From assembly GCF_023100845.1 (NCBI RefSeq), contig NZ_CP095864.1, forward strand, positions 1,860,001 through 1,924,000: 64,000 nt of DNA. Direction: 5' to 3'. The notes under the pieces were generated by a model. That model saw only the letters and a list, made by a program, of their open reading frames with translations. It did no database searches and was not told the origin of the DNA. The translations under genes were made by a program, and so were the position numbers. The DNA is from Gordonia sp. PP30. GTDB taxonomy: Bacteria; Actinomycetota; Actinomycetes; Mycobacteriales; Mycobacteriaceae. Below, piece after piece: positions 1 to 11,905 of this stretch. How positions within the stretch are numbered: position 1 is the stretch's first letter; each line of letters begins with the position of its first letter.

Positions 1-513
1 CGACGCGTCCTGCTGGGCGCCGCCGACACCTTCCGCGCCGCCGCGGCCGACCAGCTGCAGACCTGGGGCGAGCGCGTCGGTGCCGGGATCGTCCGCGGCA
101 AGGAGGGCGCCGATCCCGCGTCGGTCGCCTTCGACGCCGTGAGCACGGGCATCGACGAGGGCGTGGACGTGGTGCTGGTCGACACCGCCGGGCGCCTGCA
201 CACCAAGACCGGCCTGATGGACGAGCTGGGCAAGGTCAAGCGCGTGGTGGAGAAGAAGACCCCGGTCGACGAGGTGCTGCTGGTGCTCGACGCCACCGTC
301 GGACAGAACGGCCTGACCCAGGCGAAGGTCTTCGCCGAGGTGGTCGACCTGACCGGGGTGGTGCTCACCAAGCTCGACGGCACCGCCAAGGGCGGCATCG
401 TCTTCCGGATCCAGGAAGAACTCGGTGTCCCGGTGAAGCTGGTGGGCCTGGGGGAGGGCGCCGACGATCTGGCGCCGTTCGAGCCCGGCGCCTTCGTCGA
501 CGCGCTGCTGTAG
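1..513 (+). CDS. ftsY: Signal recognition particle receptor FtsY, 3' part
   Basis: The frame is open from base 1, so the gene begins upstream; the last 170 codons are here. FtsY is the GTPase receptor that docks SRP-ribosome complexes at the membrane. Visible SRP-GTPase motifs are DTFRAAA (G2) near base 25, DTAGR (G3) near base 181 and [10 protein letters not shown] (G4 and closing region) near base 370. The P-loop and the acidic A domain lie outside the window. Ffh, its partner GTPase, is encoded 6.7 kb downstream. A strong hairpin follows the stop. Identity is secure; only the N-terminus is unseen. Confidence 0.96.
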   Translation, partial: RRVLLGAADTFRAAAADQLQTWGERVGAGIVRGKEGADPASVAFDAVSTGIDEGVDVVLVDTAGRLHTKTGLMDELGKVKRVVEKKTPVDEVLLVLDATVGQNGLTQAKVFAEVVDLTGVVLTKLDGTAKGGIVFRIQEELGVPVKLVGLGEGADDLAPFEPGAFVDALL

Positions 514-534
514 AGCCCGCGCCCATAGACCACG

Positions 535-570
535 CCACGGACCCCGGCCGACCACGGCCGGGGTCCGTGG
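535..570 (+). terminator. Hairpin terminator after ftsY
   Basis: A perfect 16-bp inverted repeat (535-550 with 555-570, loop ACCA) lies 21 bases after the ftsY stop. No long T-run follows, which is usual for high-GC actinobacteria. It separates ftsY from the downstream TetR gene. Confidence 0.8.
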
Positions 571-591
571 TGCTTGTCGTGGACGGAAGAA

Positions 592-616
592 GTGAACTGT
601 GATTCAATAGTTTCAC
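592..616. promoter_or_regulatory. Candidate TetR operator
   Basis: An imperfect inverted repeat, GTGAACT (592-598) facing AGTTTCAC (609-616), lies in the AT-richer stretch 50-75 bases before the TetR start. TetR regulators commonly bind such palindromes in their own promoter. Autoregulation is inferred; the arms differ by one base of length. Confidence 0.35.
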
Positions 617-665
617 CGAAGAATTGAAACCGGATTCATTCACCGGACCCGAGCAAGGAGGTCGC

Positions 666-1298
666 GTGGCCTACCGGCAGACCGAGGCGACCCGCGCCAG
701 CGCGCAGGCCAAACGCGATGCGATGCTCGCCGCCGCCCGCGAACTGGTCGGCGAAGCGGGCTTCGCCGGGGCGACGGTCGCCGCGATCGCCGCGCGCTGC
801 GGCGTCAGCGTCGGCTCGGTGTACTCCTACTTCGACAACCGCGACGCCCTGCTCGCCGAGGTGTTCCGGGAGTCCGCCGAATACGAGTTCGCCTGCGTGC
901 GACGGGCCGTCGACGCGGCCCGGCCCGACGCCGGGGCGCAATTGGCCGCGCTGATCGACACCTTCGCCGACCGGGCGTTGCGCGGTCGGCGCACGGCCTG
1001 GTCGCTGCTCTTCGAGCCGGTGATCCCGGCGGTCGACGCGGAGCGGCTCCGGCTGCGGCAGAGCTACCGCGACCTCGGCGAACGGATCATCGGCGACGGC
1101 ATCGAGTCCGGTCTGCTGATCCGGCAGGACGTGCCGGTGGTCGCCGGTGCGGTGATGGGTGCCATCTCCGAGGCACTCATCGGCGCGCTGAACCCCGATC
1201 TGGCCGGCGTCGTCGATCGTGGCGATCAGGCCGCGCTGGTCGCCACGATCCGCCGCTTCTGCTTCCGGGCTCTCGGAGCCCGCCCGTTCCCCGAATAG
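666..1298 (+). CDS. TetR-family transcriptional regulator
   Basis: A 210-residue TetR-type repressor. The start is GTG 666, with AAGGAGG six bases upstream; an upstream in-frame ATG at 624 lacks a ribosome site. The N-terminal helix-turn-helix is seen as VAAIAARCGVSVGSVYSYF around residues 38-56. The remainder is a helical ligand domain with no recognisable ligand signature. It ends 12 bases before the acyl-CoA dehydrogenase gene, so the two probably form one operon. A likely role is repression of itself and that enzyme in response to an acyl-CoA or fatty acid, but the ligand cannot be read from sequence. Confidence 0.9.
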   Translation: MAYRQTEATRASAQAKRDAMLAAARELVGEAGFAGATVAAIAARCGVSVGSVYSYFDNRDALLAEVFRESAEYEFACVRRAVDAARPDAGAQLAALIDTFADRALRGRRTAWSLLFEPVIPAVDAERLRLRQSYRDLGERIIGDGIESGLLIRQDVPVVAGAVMGAISEALIGALNPDLAGVVDRGDQAALVATIRRFCFRALGARPFPE

Positions 1299-1310
1299 AA
1301 GGTGCATCCC

Positions 1311-2957
1311 ATGGCAGCCACCCACCACGTGTTCAACCAGGCCCCGCCCCGCGTCGGCGTCAACGAGTACACCAGCCACACCGCGCTCACCGAGGCGGTG
1401 AACGTCTACGGCGGCGGCTGGGCCACCGACGCGCTCGTCGAGGCCGGTGCGCTGGTCGGCACCGCCGGTTTCCAGCGGGACGCCGAACTGGCGAACACGA
1501 TCCTGCCGAAGCTGCACACCCACGACCGGTGGGGGAACCGCATCGACGACGTCGAGTTCCATCCCGCCTACCACCGCATCATCGGCGACGCCATCGCCCA
1601 CGGCGCGCACACCAGCTGCTGGTCGGACCCGCGACCGGGCGCGCATGTGGCCCGCGCGGCGATGTTCATGCAGTTCGGGCAGATCGAACCCGGCCACGCG
1701 TGCCCGGTGAGCATGACGCACGCCGTGGTGCCGTCACTGCGGGTGGACCCGGCACTGGCCGAACGGTGGCTGCCGCGCGTCTTCTCGACGGACTACCGGC
1801 ACGATCTCGGCGCCACGGACCCTTCGACGGGGCTCCGGGAGCCGAAACACTCGGCCATCTTCGGTATGGCGATGACCGAGAAGCAGGGCGGGTCGGACGT
1901 GCGCGCCAACACCACCAGGGCCGTCGAGCAGTCCGACGGCACCTACCTGATCACCGGGCACAAGTGGTTCTGCTCGGCGCCGCAATCCGACGCGTTCCTG
2001 GTGCTGGCCAACACCGAGCCGGGGGTCACGTGTTTCGTGGTGCCGCGGGTGCTGCCGGACGGGACGCGCAACGTGTTCAACGTGCAGCGCCTCAAGGACA
2101 AGCTGGGCAACAAGTCGAACGCGTCGAGCGAGGTCGAGTTCGACGGCACCGTCGGCTGGCGGCTCGGCGACGAGGGCGCGGGTGTGCGGACGATCATCGA
2201 GATGGTGAACCAGACCCGGCTGGACTGCATCCTCGGCAGCGCCGCGGGGATGCGGCAGTCCGTCGCCGAGGCCGCCTGGCATGTCCGGAACCGGTCGGCG
2301 TTCGGCGCGACCCTGATCGACCAGCCGGCGATGACCGCGGTGATCGCCGACCTGCAAGTGGAGGCCGAGGCCGCCATCTGGACCGGCATGCGCCTGGCCG
2401 CCGCGTACGACGACGACTCGGCGGATTCGGCGGCCTTCCGCCGGCTCGCCACCGCGGTCGGCAAGTACTGGGTCTGCAAGCGCGGTCCCGGCCACGCCTA
2501 CGAGGCGCTCGAATGCCTCGGCGGCAACGGCTACACCGAGACCGGTTTCCCGCTCGCCCGGCGCTACCGGGAGCAGCCGGTGATGGCCGTCTGGGAGGGG
2601 TCGGGCAATGTGATCGCCCTCGACGTGCTGCGCGCCATGATGCGCGACCCGCAGTCGGTGGAGGCCGTCGACGCGGAGTTCGAGCGGTCACTGGGCGTCT
2701 ACCGCGACTACGACCTGCACGTCGAACGGACCCGCAAGCTCGTCGCCCAGGCCGCCGCCGATCCCGCGGGTGCTCCGGCGCTGGCCCGTCGTCTCACCGA
2801 ATCGATGGCGATCGCGCTGCAGGGCGCGGTGCTGATCCAGCAGGCGCCGCCGGCGGTGACCGAGGCCTTCGTGGCCGGCCGGATCGCCGATCCCGGGCAC
2901 CTGTACGGCGTGCTCGAGCAGAACCTCGATCTGGCCGCGATCGCCGCACGCGCCTGA
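1311..2957 (+). CDS. aidB: AidB-type acyl-CoA dehydrogenase
   Basis: A 548-residue flavoenzyme of the long AidB branch of acyl-CoA dehydrogenases, close to E. coli AidB in length (about 541). Diagnostic stretches are MTEKQGGSD (residue 188 on), RLKDKLGNKSNAS and the catalytic-base region VWEGSGN with Glu429. AidB has isovaleryl-CoA dehydrogenase activity, binds DNA and is linked to alkylation stress in E. coli; whether those roles apply here is not visible. The start is ATG 1311 with AGAAGG eight bases upstream; a GTG at 1302 overlaps that ribosome site. It is co-oriented with the TetR gene just upstream and is probably controlled by it. Confidence 0.88.
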   Translation: MAATHHVFNQAPPRVGVNEYTSHTALTEAVNVYGGGWATDALVEAGALVGTAGFQRDAELANTILPKLHTHDRWGNRIDDVEFHPAYHRIIGDAIAHGAHTSCWSDPRPGAHVARAAMFMQFGQIEPGHACPVSMTHAVVPSLRVDPALAERWLPRVFSTDYRHDLGATDPSTGLREPKHSAIFGMAMTEKQGGSDVRANTTRAVEQSDGTYLITGHKWFCSAPQSDAFLVLANTEPGVTCFVVPRVLPDGTRNVFNVQRLKDKLGNKSNASSEVEFDGTVGWRLGDEGAGVRTIIEMVNQTRLDCILGSAAGMRQSVAEAAWHVRNRSAFGATLIDQPAMTAVIADLQVEAEAAIWTGMRLAAAYDDDSADSAAFRRLATAVGKYWVCKRGPGHAYEALECLGGNGYTETGFPLARRYREQPVMAVWEGSGNVIALDVLRAMMRDPQSVEAVDAEFERSLGVYRDYDLHVERTRKLVAQAAADPAGAPALARRLTESMAIALQGAVLIQQAPPAVTEAFVAGRIADPGHLYGVLEQNLDLAAIAARA

Positions 2958-3010
2958 GCGCGGCCTCGCGACCTGCGGAGAAACCCAGCGTTAACCGGGG
3001 CGCGGGCCGC

Positions 3011-3026
3011 GTAACAGTGCGGAAAC
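3011..3026 (+). promoter_or_regulatory. GlnR-type nitrogen regulatory box before amt
   Basis: GTAAC-N6-GAAAC matches the actinobacterial GlnR half-site pattern GTnAC-N6-GnAAC exactly. It lies 82 bases before the amt start codon. Further GAAAC and TTAAC half-sites occur at 2980-2995 and 3045-3049. GlnR activates amt-glnK-glnD operons in Streptomyces and Mycobacterium under nitrogen limitation, so the same control is likely here. Confidence 0.6.
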
Positions 3027-3061
3027 CGATCAGCGCGCTCTCGGGAAACCTGATCGCGGGA

Positions 3062-3103
3062 AGGTCTCCTCACACGCCGGAACCGGCGCAGATGAGGAGG
3101 TTT
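3062..3103 (+). promoter_or_regulatory. 5' leader hairpin covering the amt ribosome-binding site
   Basis: CTCCTCA (3066-3072) is complementary to TGAGGAG (3093-3099), which contains most of the Shine-Dalgarno AGGAGG at 3095-3100. GU pairs can extend this stem outward to 3062/3103. Inside it, CGCCG (75-79) pairs with CGGCG (84-88) around a GAAC loop. If formed, the structure would hide the ribosome site of amt. Function is inferred from complementarity only. Confidence 0.45.
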
Positions 3104-3107
3104 CCCC

Positions 3108-7147
<4,040 letters not shown>

Positions 7148-7177
7148 CGGCCGCGCCGACCATGGAAAGATGGGGGA

Positions 7178-8764
7178 ATGTTCGAGTCTCTTTCCGACCG
7201 GTTGACCGGTGCCCTCAAGGACCTGCGCGGCAAGGGCCGGCTGACCGACGCCGACATCGATGCCACCGCGCGGGAGATCCGGCTGGCGCTGCTCGAGGCG
7301 GACGTCTCGCTGCCGGTGGTCCGGGCGTTCATCGCGCGGATCAAGACGCGTGCCAAGGGCCAGGAGGTCTCCGGCGCGCTGAACCCGGCGCAGCAGATCG
7401 TCAAGATCGTCAACGAGGAACTGATCGGGATCCTCGGCGGCGAGACCCGTCGCCTGCAGCTGGCGAAGAACCCGCCGACGGTCATCATGCTGGCCGGTCT
7501 GCAGGGCGCCGGTAAGACGACGCTCGCCGGCAAGCTGTCGCACTGGCTCACCAAGCAGGGGCACACCCCGGTGCTGGTGGCCTGTGACCTGCAGCGTCCG
7601 GGCGCCGTCCAGCAGTTGCAGATCGTCGGCGAGCGGGCCGGGGTGCCGGTGTTCGCGCCGAACCCGGGCACCGCGGTCGGCGGCGAGGGCGCCCTCGGCG
7701 TCGACGGCTCCGGCGATCCGGTCGCCGTCGCGACCGCCGGTGTGGAGTTCGCCCGCGAGAAGCAGTACGACGTGGTCATCATCGACACCGCCGGCCGCCT
7801 CGGCATCGACGAGGTGCTGATGCGCCAGGCGTCGGACATCCGCGATGCCACCGACCCGGATGAGGTGCTGTTCGTCCTCGACGCGATGATCGGCCAGGAC
7901 GCGGTGACCACCGCGCAGGCCTTCGCCGAGGGCGTCGACTTCACCGGCGTGGTCCTGACCAAGCTCGACGGCGACGCCCGCGGCGGCGCCGCGCTGTCGG
8001 TGCGCGAGGTGACCGGCCGGCCGATCATGTTCGCGTCGACCGGTGAGAAGCTCGACGAGTTCGACGTCTTCCATCCCGACCGCATGTCCAGCCGCATCCT
8101 CGGCATGGGCGACGTGCTCTCCCTCATCGAGCAGGCCGAACAGCACTGGGACGCCGCCGAGGCGGAGAAGGCCGCCGAGAAGATCAGCCAGGGCGAACTG
8201 ACCCTGGAGGACTTCCTCGAACAGATGCTGATGATCCGCAAGATGGGCCCCATCGGGAACCTGCTCGGCATGCTGCCCGGCGCGGGGGACATGAAGGACG
8301 CCCTCGCACAGGTCGACGACAAGCAACTCGACAAGATCCAGGCGATCATCCGCGGTATGACCCCGGCCGAGCGTGCCGATCCGAAGATCATCAACGCCTC
8401 GCGCCGCATCCGCATCGCGAAGGGCTCCGGCGTCACCGTGACCGACGTGAATCAGCTGGTGGACCGGTTCTTCGCGGCCCGCAAGATGATGTCGCAGATG
8501 TCCGGCCGGATGATGGGCATGCCCGGCGGCGGGCGGCGGAACAACCGCAAGGGCAAGAAGGGCGCCAAGGGGCGCAAGGGCAAGGGCCGCGGACCGACGC
8601 CGCCGAAGGCGATGCGCGGCGGCATGCCGGGCATGGGGATGCCGGGGATGCCGATGGGCATGCCGCCGGGCATGGATCTGTCGCAGATGCCGCCCGGGCT
8701 CGACCAGCTCCCGCCCGGCCTGGAGGGCATCGACCTGAACAACCTGAAGCTGCCGAAGAAGTAG
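7178..8764 (+). CDS. ffh: Signal recognition particle protein Ffh
   Basis: A 528-residue SRP54 GTPase that binds signal sequences and 4.5S RNA and hands ribosomes to FtsY. The NG domain shows GLQGAGKTT near residue 107, DTAGR at 203-207 and TKLDGDARGG. The M domain follows, then a Lys/Arg-rich stretch and a Met/Gly/Pro tail with repeated MPGM-type units. Mycobacterial Ffh has a similar tail length. The start is ATG 7178 behind a GGGGGA site. No SRP RNA gene is visible nearby. Confidence 0.97.
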   Translation: MFESLSDRLTGALKDLRGKGRLTDADIDATAREIRLALLEADVSLPVVRAFIARIKTRAKGQEVSGALNPAQQIVKIVNEELIGILGGETRRLQLAKNPPTVIMLAGLQGAGKTTLAGKLSHWLTKQGHTPVLVACDLQRPGAVQQLQIVGERAGVPVFAPNPGTAVGGEGALGVDGSGDPVAVATAGVEFAREKQYDVVIIDTAGRLGIDEVLMRQASDIRDATDPDEVLFVLDAMIGQDAVTTAQAFAEGVDFTGVVLTKLDGDARGGAALSVREVTGRPIMFASTGEKLDEFDVFHPDRMSSRILGMGDVLSLIEQAEQHWDAAEAEKAAEKISQGELTLEDFLEQMLMIRKMGPIGNLLGMLPGAGDMKDALAQVDDKQLDKIQAIIRGMTPAERADPKIINASRRIRIAKGSGVTVTDVNQLVDRFFAARKMMSQMSGRMMGMPGGGRRNNRKGKKGAKGRKGKGRGPTPPKAMRGGMPGMGMPGMPMGMPPGMDLSQMPPGLDQLPPGLEGIDLNNLKLPKK

Positions 8765-8773
8765 GCCGCGATC

Positions 8774-9847
8774 GTGGGCGCCGAACACTACCGGGGGATC
8801 GATCCCTTCACCGGCGAGACGCTGGACCTCTGGGTCGACGGCGGACGGCTCTCGACCGAGCCGGTCGCCGGGGCCGAGACGGTGTCCGACGGCGGGTGGA
8901 TCGTGCCCGGACTGGTCGACGCCCACAACCACGTCGGCATCGCGCCCGGCCTCGGGGTGACCATCGAGCAGGCGCGCGGTTTCGCCGCGCAGGACGCCCG
9001 CGCCGGGGCGCTGCTGATCCGCGAGGTCGGTTCGCCCGTCGACACCCACCCGCTCGACGGCGACGCCCACGGTCCCCGCTTCCTGCGGGCGGGCAAGCAC
9101 ATCGCGCGACCCAAGCGCTATCTGCGCGACTACGGCGTCGAACTCGACGATCCCGGACTCCTGGCCGACGAGGTGCGCAGGCAGGCCGCGGCCGGCGACG
9201 GCTGGGTGAAGCTGGTCGGGGACTGGATCGACCGCGAGGCCGGCGACCTCGCGCCGCTGTGGACCCGGGCCCAGCTCGACGCGGCGGTGGCCGCGGCGCA
9301 CGCGGCGGGCGCCCGGATCACCGCGCACGTCTTCGGCTACGACGCCCTGCCCGACATCATCGGCGCCGGCTTCGATTCGATCGAGCACGGCACCGGCCTC
9401 ACGCCGGACCTGATCGACGAGCTGGTGGCCCGGAGGATCGCGCTGGTGCCGACGCTGATCCAGGTGGAGAACTTCCCGGGGATCGCCGACGGCGCCGACC
9501 GGTTCCCGGTGTACCAGGCGAACATGCGCAAGCTCTACGCCGAGGCGGGATCGGTGTACGCCGCCGCCCGGGAAGCGGGAGTGGCGATCTACGCGGGCAC
9601 CGATGCGGGTGGCTTCGTGGCGCACGGGCGCATCGTGGACGAGGTGCAGGCGCTGACCGGGATCGGGTTCTCGCCGCTGGAGGCGCTGGCCGCGTCGTCC
9701 ATCGCTCCGCGCCGCTGGCTGGGCGTCGACGCCCTGGATCACGGCGCGCGCGCCGATTTCCTGGTCCTGGACTCCGACCCCGCCGGGTCCGTCACCGCGC
9801 TGCGCACCCCGCGCCACATCGTCTGCGGCGGCGCCCGCCTCTCGTAG
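8774..9847 (+). CDS. Metal-dependent amidohydrolase
   Basis: A 357-residue amidohydrolase-superfamily protein of the imidazolonepropionase/prolidase-like group. Metal ligands are readable: HxH in DAHNHVG, a lysine in WVKLVGDW that could be the carbamylated bridge, His in ITAHVFG and SIEHGTG, and Asp in GTDAGG. The substrate is unknown. The start is GTG 8774, nine bases after the ffh stop, so it is probably in the same transcript. M. tuberculosis also has an amidohydrolase gene just after ffh (Rv2915c), so this is conserved backbone rather than cargo. Confidence 0.85.
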   Translation: MGAEHYRGIDPFTGETLDLWVDGGRLSTEPVAGAETVSDGGWIVPGLVDAHNHVGIAPGLGVTIEQARGFAAQDARAGALLIREVGSPVDTHPLDGDAHGPRFLRAGKHIARPKRYLRDYGVELDDPGLLADEVRRQAAAGDGWVKLVGDWIDREAGDLAPLWTRAQLDAAVAAAHAAGARITAHVFGYDALPDIIGAGFDSIEHGTGLTPDLIDELVARRIALVPTLIQVENFPGIADGADRFPVYQANMRKLYAEAGSVYAAAREAGVAIYAGTDAGGFVAHGRIVDEVQALTGIGFSPLEALAASSIAPRRWLGVDALDHGARADFLVLDSDPAGSVTALRTPRHIVCGGARLS

Positions 9848-9875
9848 TACGCCAGCCCGTTGAGCCGGACAGGCC

Positions 9876-10042
9876 CTAGTGTCGCGTGTCGAAAATTCAT
9901 TGACGGTATGCCGCGGCCAGATGAACGCCTGGCGGCGTTGTCGTCGGTCAGGATACCTACCGGTATCCCTCCCTCCTCCGCCTTGCCAGCCGCCCATCTG
10001 ACTCACGGCAACCATTCAACAATTTTCAACACGCGACACTAG
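9876..10042. repeat. 167-bp imperfect palindrome, MITE-like element
   Basis: Terminal arms 9876-9897 and 10021-10042 are inverted copies with 21 of 22 bases matching (both begin CTAGTGTCGCGTGT or its equivalent). The centre, 9950-9967, is a perfect hairpin: GGATACC, TACC, GGTATCC. Its midpoint (about 9958.5) coincides with the midpoint of the whole element (9959). The intervening arms also align as imperfect complements (CCAGATGAAC region against CCCATCTGACT). It has no coding capacity. It could be a miniature inverted-repeat transposable element or a structured RNA. A direct repeat AGCCCGTTGAGCC flanks it at 9853-9865 and 10045-10057. Confidence 0.65.
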
Positions 10043-10516
10043 ATAGCCCGTTGAGCCCTTCGACTTCGCTCAGGAACCACCGGTCGAGCCCGCCAGGGCG
10101 AGACCGTGTCGAAACGAACCCTCTCGAATCCGTGCGGCGGGTCTACTCCCGACGGGAACTTTCAGAGTCTGGTGACTCGACGCCGAGACCGAGTCGTCCT
10201 GCGGTCACGATGAGCCGGCTGTCGTACGTTCGGGACGGTGTCGATGCTGCTCAGGATGTGCCGGGCGTTGTCGACCGCGTGCTGGACTCGGCCGCGGCGC
10301 GCGGCCCGGACCAATTCGACACAGATCAACGTGCGTTCTTCACGAAGCTCGTCGAGGATCTCGGCGTTGGAGGGCGTCCCCGGACGGCGCTGGAAGTGGT
10401 GGTGGAAGAGTCAAGAGTCCACCGGGATTCTTGGGCGGGATGCGGTGGCCCGCGGCGATCAACGCCTGGCGCGTTCGAGTGCTACACGACGGTGCGATGT
10501 CTGCCAGCGGCCGCGT
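10043..10516. other. Non-coding stretch with dispersed repeat and possible gene remnant
   Basis: I support no gene here. 10045-10115 resembles the dispersed GC-rich repeats of Gordonia-type genomes, starting CCGTTGAGCCCTTCGAC and ending near GTGTCGAAACG. On the minus strand about 80 codons (roughly 10410 down to 10165) are open after a TGA and include NAEILDELREERTLICVEL. No start codon with a ribosome site precedes them, so this may be the tail of a decayed gene. Confidence 0.4.
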
Positions 10517-11170
10517 CTACAACAACCGGACGATACCGATCACGATCAGCAGGGCCGAGACCAGCCAGCCGGCGCCGCGGGCGACGACGCCCTGATTGGC
10601 GCGGGCCGTCGCGAAGAGGCGGCCGACCCAGGAGTGCGGGAACCGCCGTACGACACCCAGGAACAGTGCGGCCAGGATCGGCAGGCTGAGGGCGACGGTG
10701 GCGAAGAGGAACAGGCCGGCGTAGCGTTCGGCGGCCGGGATGTCGCTCGCCGAGAGCACGGCCAGACCGGCGAAGAACGGGACCGAGGTGGCCGACTGGA
10801 TGCCGCCGAGAATCATCCCGACGAGCACCGTCAGCGGCGACGGTGTGCGCAGCGGTCGCAGGATCTTCTCGACCAGGTCCGAGGAATCGCCGCCGCGGTA
10901 GGTCAGCACCGCGGTGACCACACCGGTCAGGATCAGCAGGATGCCGAACACCGGTGAGGTGACGAGGTGTTTGACGAAGTCGCCGATACCGTCGAACACG
11001 AGCAGCGTGATCGTGGCGAGCAGGAACACACCGAGCCAGTCGCCGAAGACCAGCAGCCCGGCGATCCAGCGGTAGCGGCCCGTCGGCAGCATCATCGCCA
11101 GCGCCACCAGCACGCCGATCAGCAGGACGTTGACCGCGTCCACGAAGGCGTACGCGAGGGCGTTGAGCAT
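10517..11170 (-). CDS. Six-helix integral membrane protein
   Basis: A 217-residue, strongly hydrophobic protein with about six membrane segments arranged in two halves. A charged loop (RGGDSSDLVEKILRPLR) lies between them. The layout resembles the LysE/GAP (Sap) small-exporter superfamily, but no decisive motif is seen. The chosen start is ATG 11170, with GGAGAG upstream; an earlier in-frame ATG at 11239 would add a charged stretch with no ribosome site. It is transcribed leftwards and is likely a single-gene unit. Function is unknown; export of a small molecule is only a family-level possibility. Confidence 0.75.
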   Translation of the reverse strand: MLNALAYAFVDAVNVLLIGVLVALAMMLPTGRYRWIAGLLVFGDWLGVFLLATITLLVFDGIGDFVKHLVTSPVFGILLILTGVVTAVLTYRGGDSSDLVEKILRPLRTPSPLTVLVGMILGGIQSATSVPFFAGLAVLSASDIPAAERYAGLFLFATVALSLPILAALFLGVVRRFPHSWVGRLFATARANQGVVARGAGWLVSALLIVIGIVRLL

Positions 11171-11287
11171 GGGTGTCGCTCTCCGTTCCTCGTGGTCCGG
11201 CCGCGGTGCCGCGCTGCCGTCGTGCCGTTGGTCGGGCACACGCCGATCGACTCTACCGGCGAGTCACCGCGTGGCTCGAATCGGCGG

Positions 11288-11791
11288 TCACCGTCGTCGT
11301 CCGCTGTTCCAGATGGCGTAGGCCAGACCAGCAGAGATGGCCGCCCCGACCAGGCCGGCCACGCCCGACGCCGCGTCGTACCCGAACATCGCGAGCGCAG
11401 TCACTCCGACGGCACCGAGCACGCCGTAGAGCATCGCCGGTGCGATCCGCGCGCGGGTCAGCCGCAGCAATCCGGCGGCCAGCAATGCGATCGCGCATAA
11501 TCCGAGCAGGACCCCGACGATGAGCGCGGCGTCCGTTGCCAGCGGCTCGGTGGCGGTCTCGGAGAATGTGCCGAGCACGGTGTTGATTTCGTTGAGTTTC
11601 GAGCCGATGCTGGCGACGATCACGAGCCGCGTGGCGAAGATCAGCGCGATCACGGCATGAAGCACGCAGCCGACCCCGATCAGGGTGAGCCCTCGGGGCA
11701 GCAGCGTGCGGCCCGGCGAGGCCGGCGCGAACAACGGCGATCCGGCGTAGCCCTGGATCCGCATGGGCGGGAACTGTTCTGGATGGTTCAC
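11288..11791 (-). CDS. Four-helix membrane protein of unknown function
   Basis: A 167-residue protein. A short Pro-rich cytoplasmic start (NHPEQFPPMRIQGYAG) is followed by four hydrophobic segments and a basic end (NSGRRR). I chose GTG 11791 because a -10 box TAGCGT (11804-11799) lies seven bases before it, which fits a leaderless transcript. ATG 11764 or 11821 are alternatives. A 32-bp palindrome lies just upstream, and a related one precedes the secreted protein gene at 19647. No family is recognised. Confidence 0.65.
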   Translation of the reverse strand: MNHPEQFPPMRIQGYAGSPLFAPASPGRTLLPRGLTLIGVGCVLHAVIALIFATRLVIVASIGSKLNEINTVLGTFSETATEPLATDAALIVGVLLGLCAIALLAAGLLRLTRARIAPAMLYGVLGAVGVTALAMFGYDAASGVAGLVGAAISAGLAYAIWNSGRRR

Positions 11792-11798
11792 GGCCTCG

Positions 11799-11852
11799 AC
11801 GCTAGGGCCGCGCGGGACCACAGTTCAATGGGGCGCCGGCCCCATTGAACTG
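11799..11852 (-). promoter_or_regulatory. Promoter with perfect 14-bp palindromic operator
   Basis: CAGTTCAATGGGGC (11821-11834), spacer GCCG, then its exact reverse complement (11839-11852). The core ATGGGGC...GCCCCAT (11828-11845) is 23 bases upstream of the -10-like TAGCGT on the minus strand. The same arrangement with a similar core recurs upstream of the gene at 19270-19647. It is probably a binding site for a dimeric regulator. Confidence 0.55.
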
Positions 11853-11905
11853 GAGTCCGGCGCGGGGCCTTTGCCGCCGGTGACGCCCGCTGACCTCGCC
11901 GCAGC

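Noticed and set aside
9853-10057. AGCCCGTTGAGCC direct repeat read as an integration or target-site duplication
   Set aside because: Eleven to thirteen bases separate it from the palindrome ends, and the motif is itself part of a dispersed repeat, so it cannot be taken as a duplication created by insertion.
10051-10957. Two overlapping plus-strand frames before and across the membrane protein gene at 10517
   Set aside because: They run through a dispersed repeat and antisense to a protein with clear membrane segments, and neither has a ribosome site.
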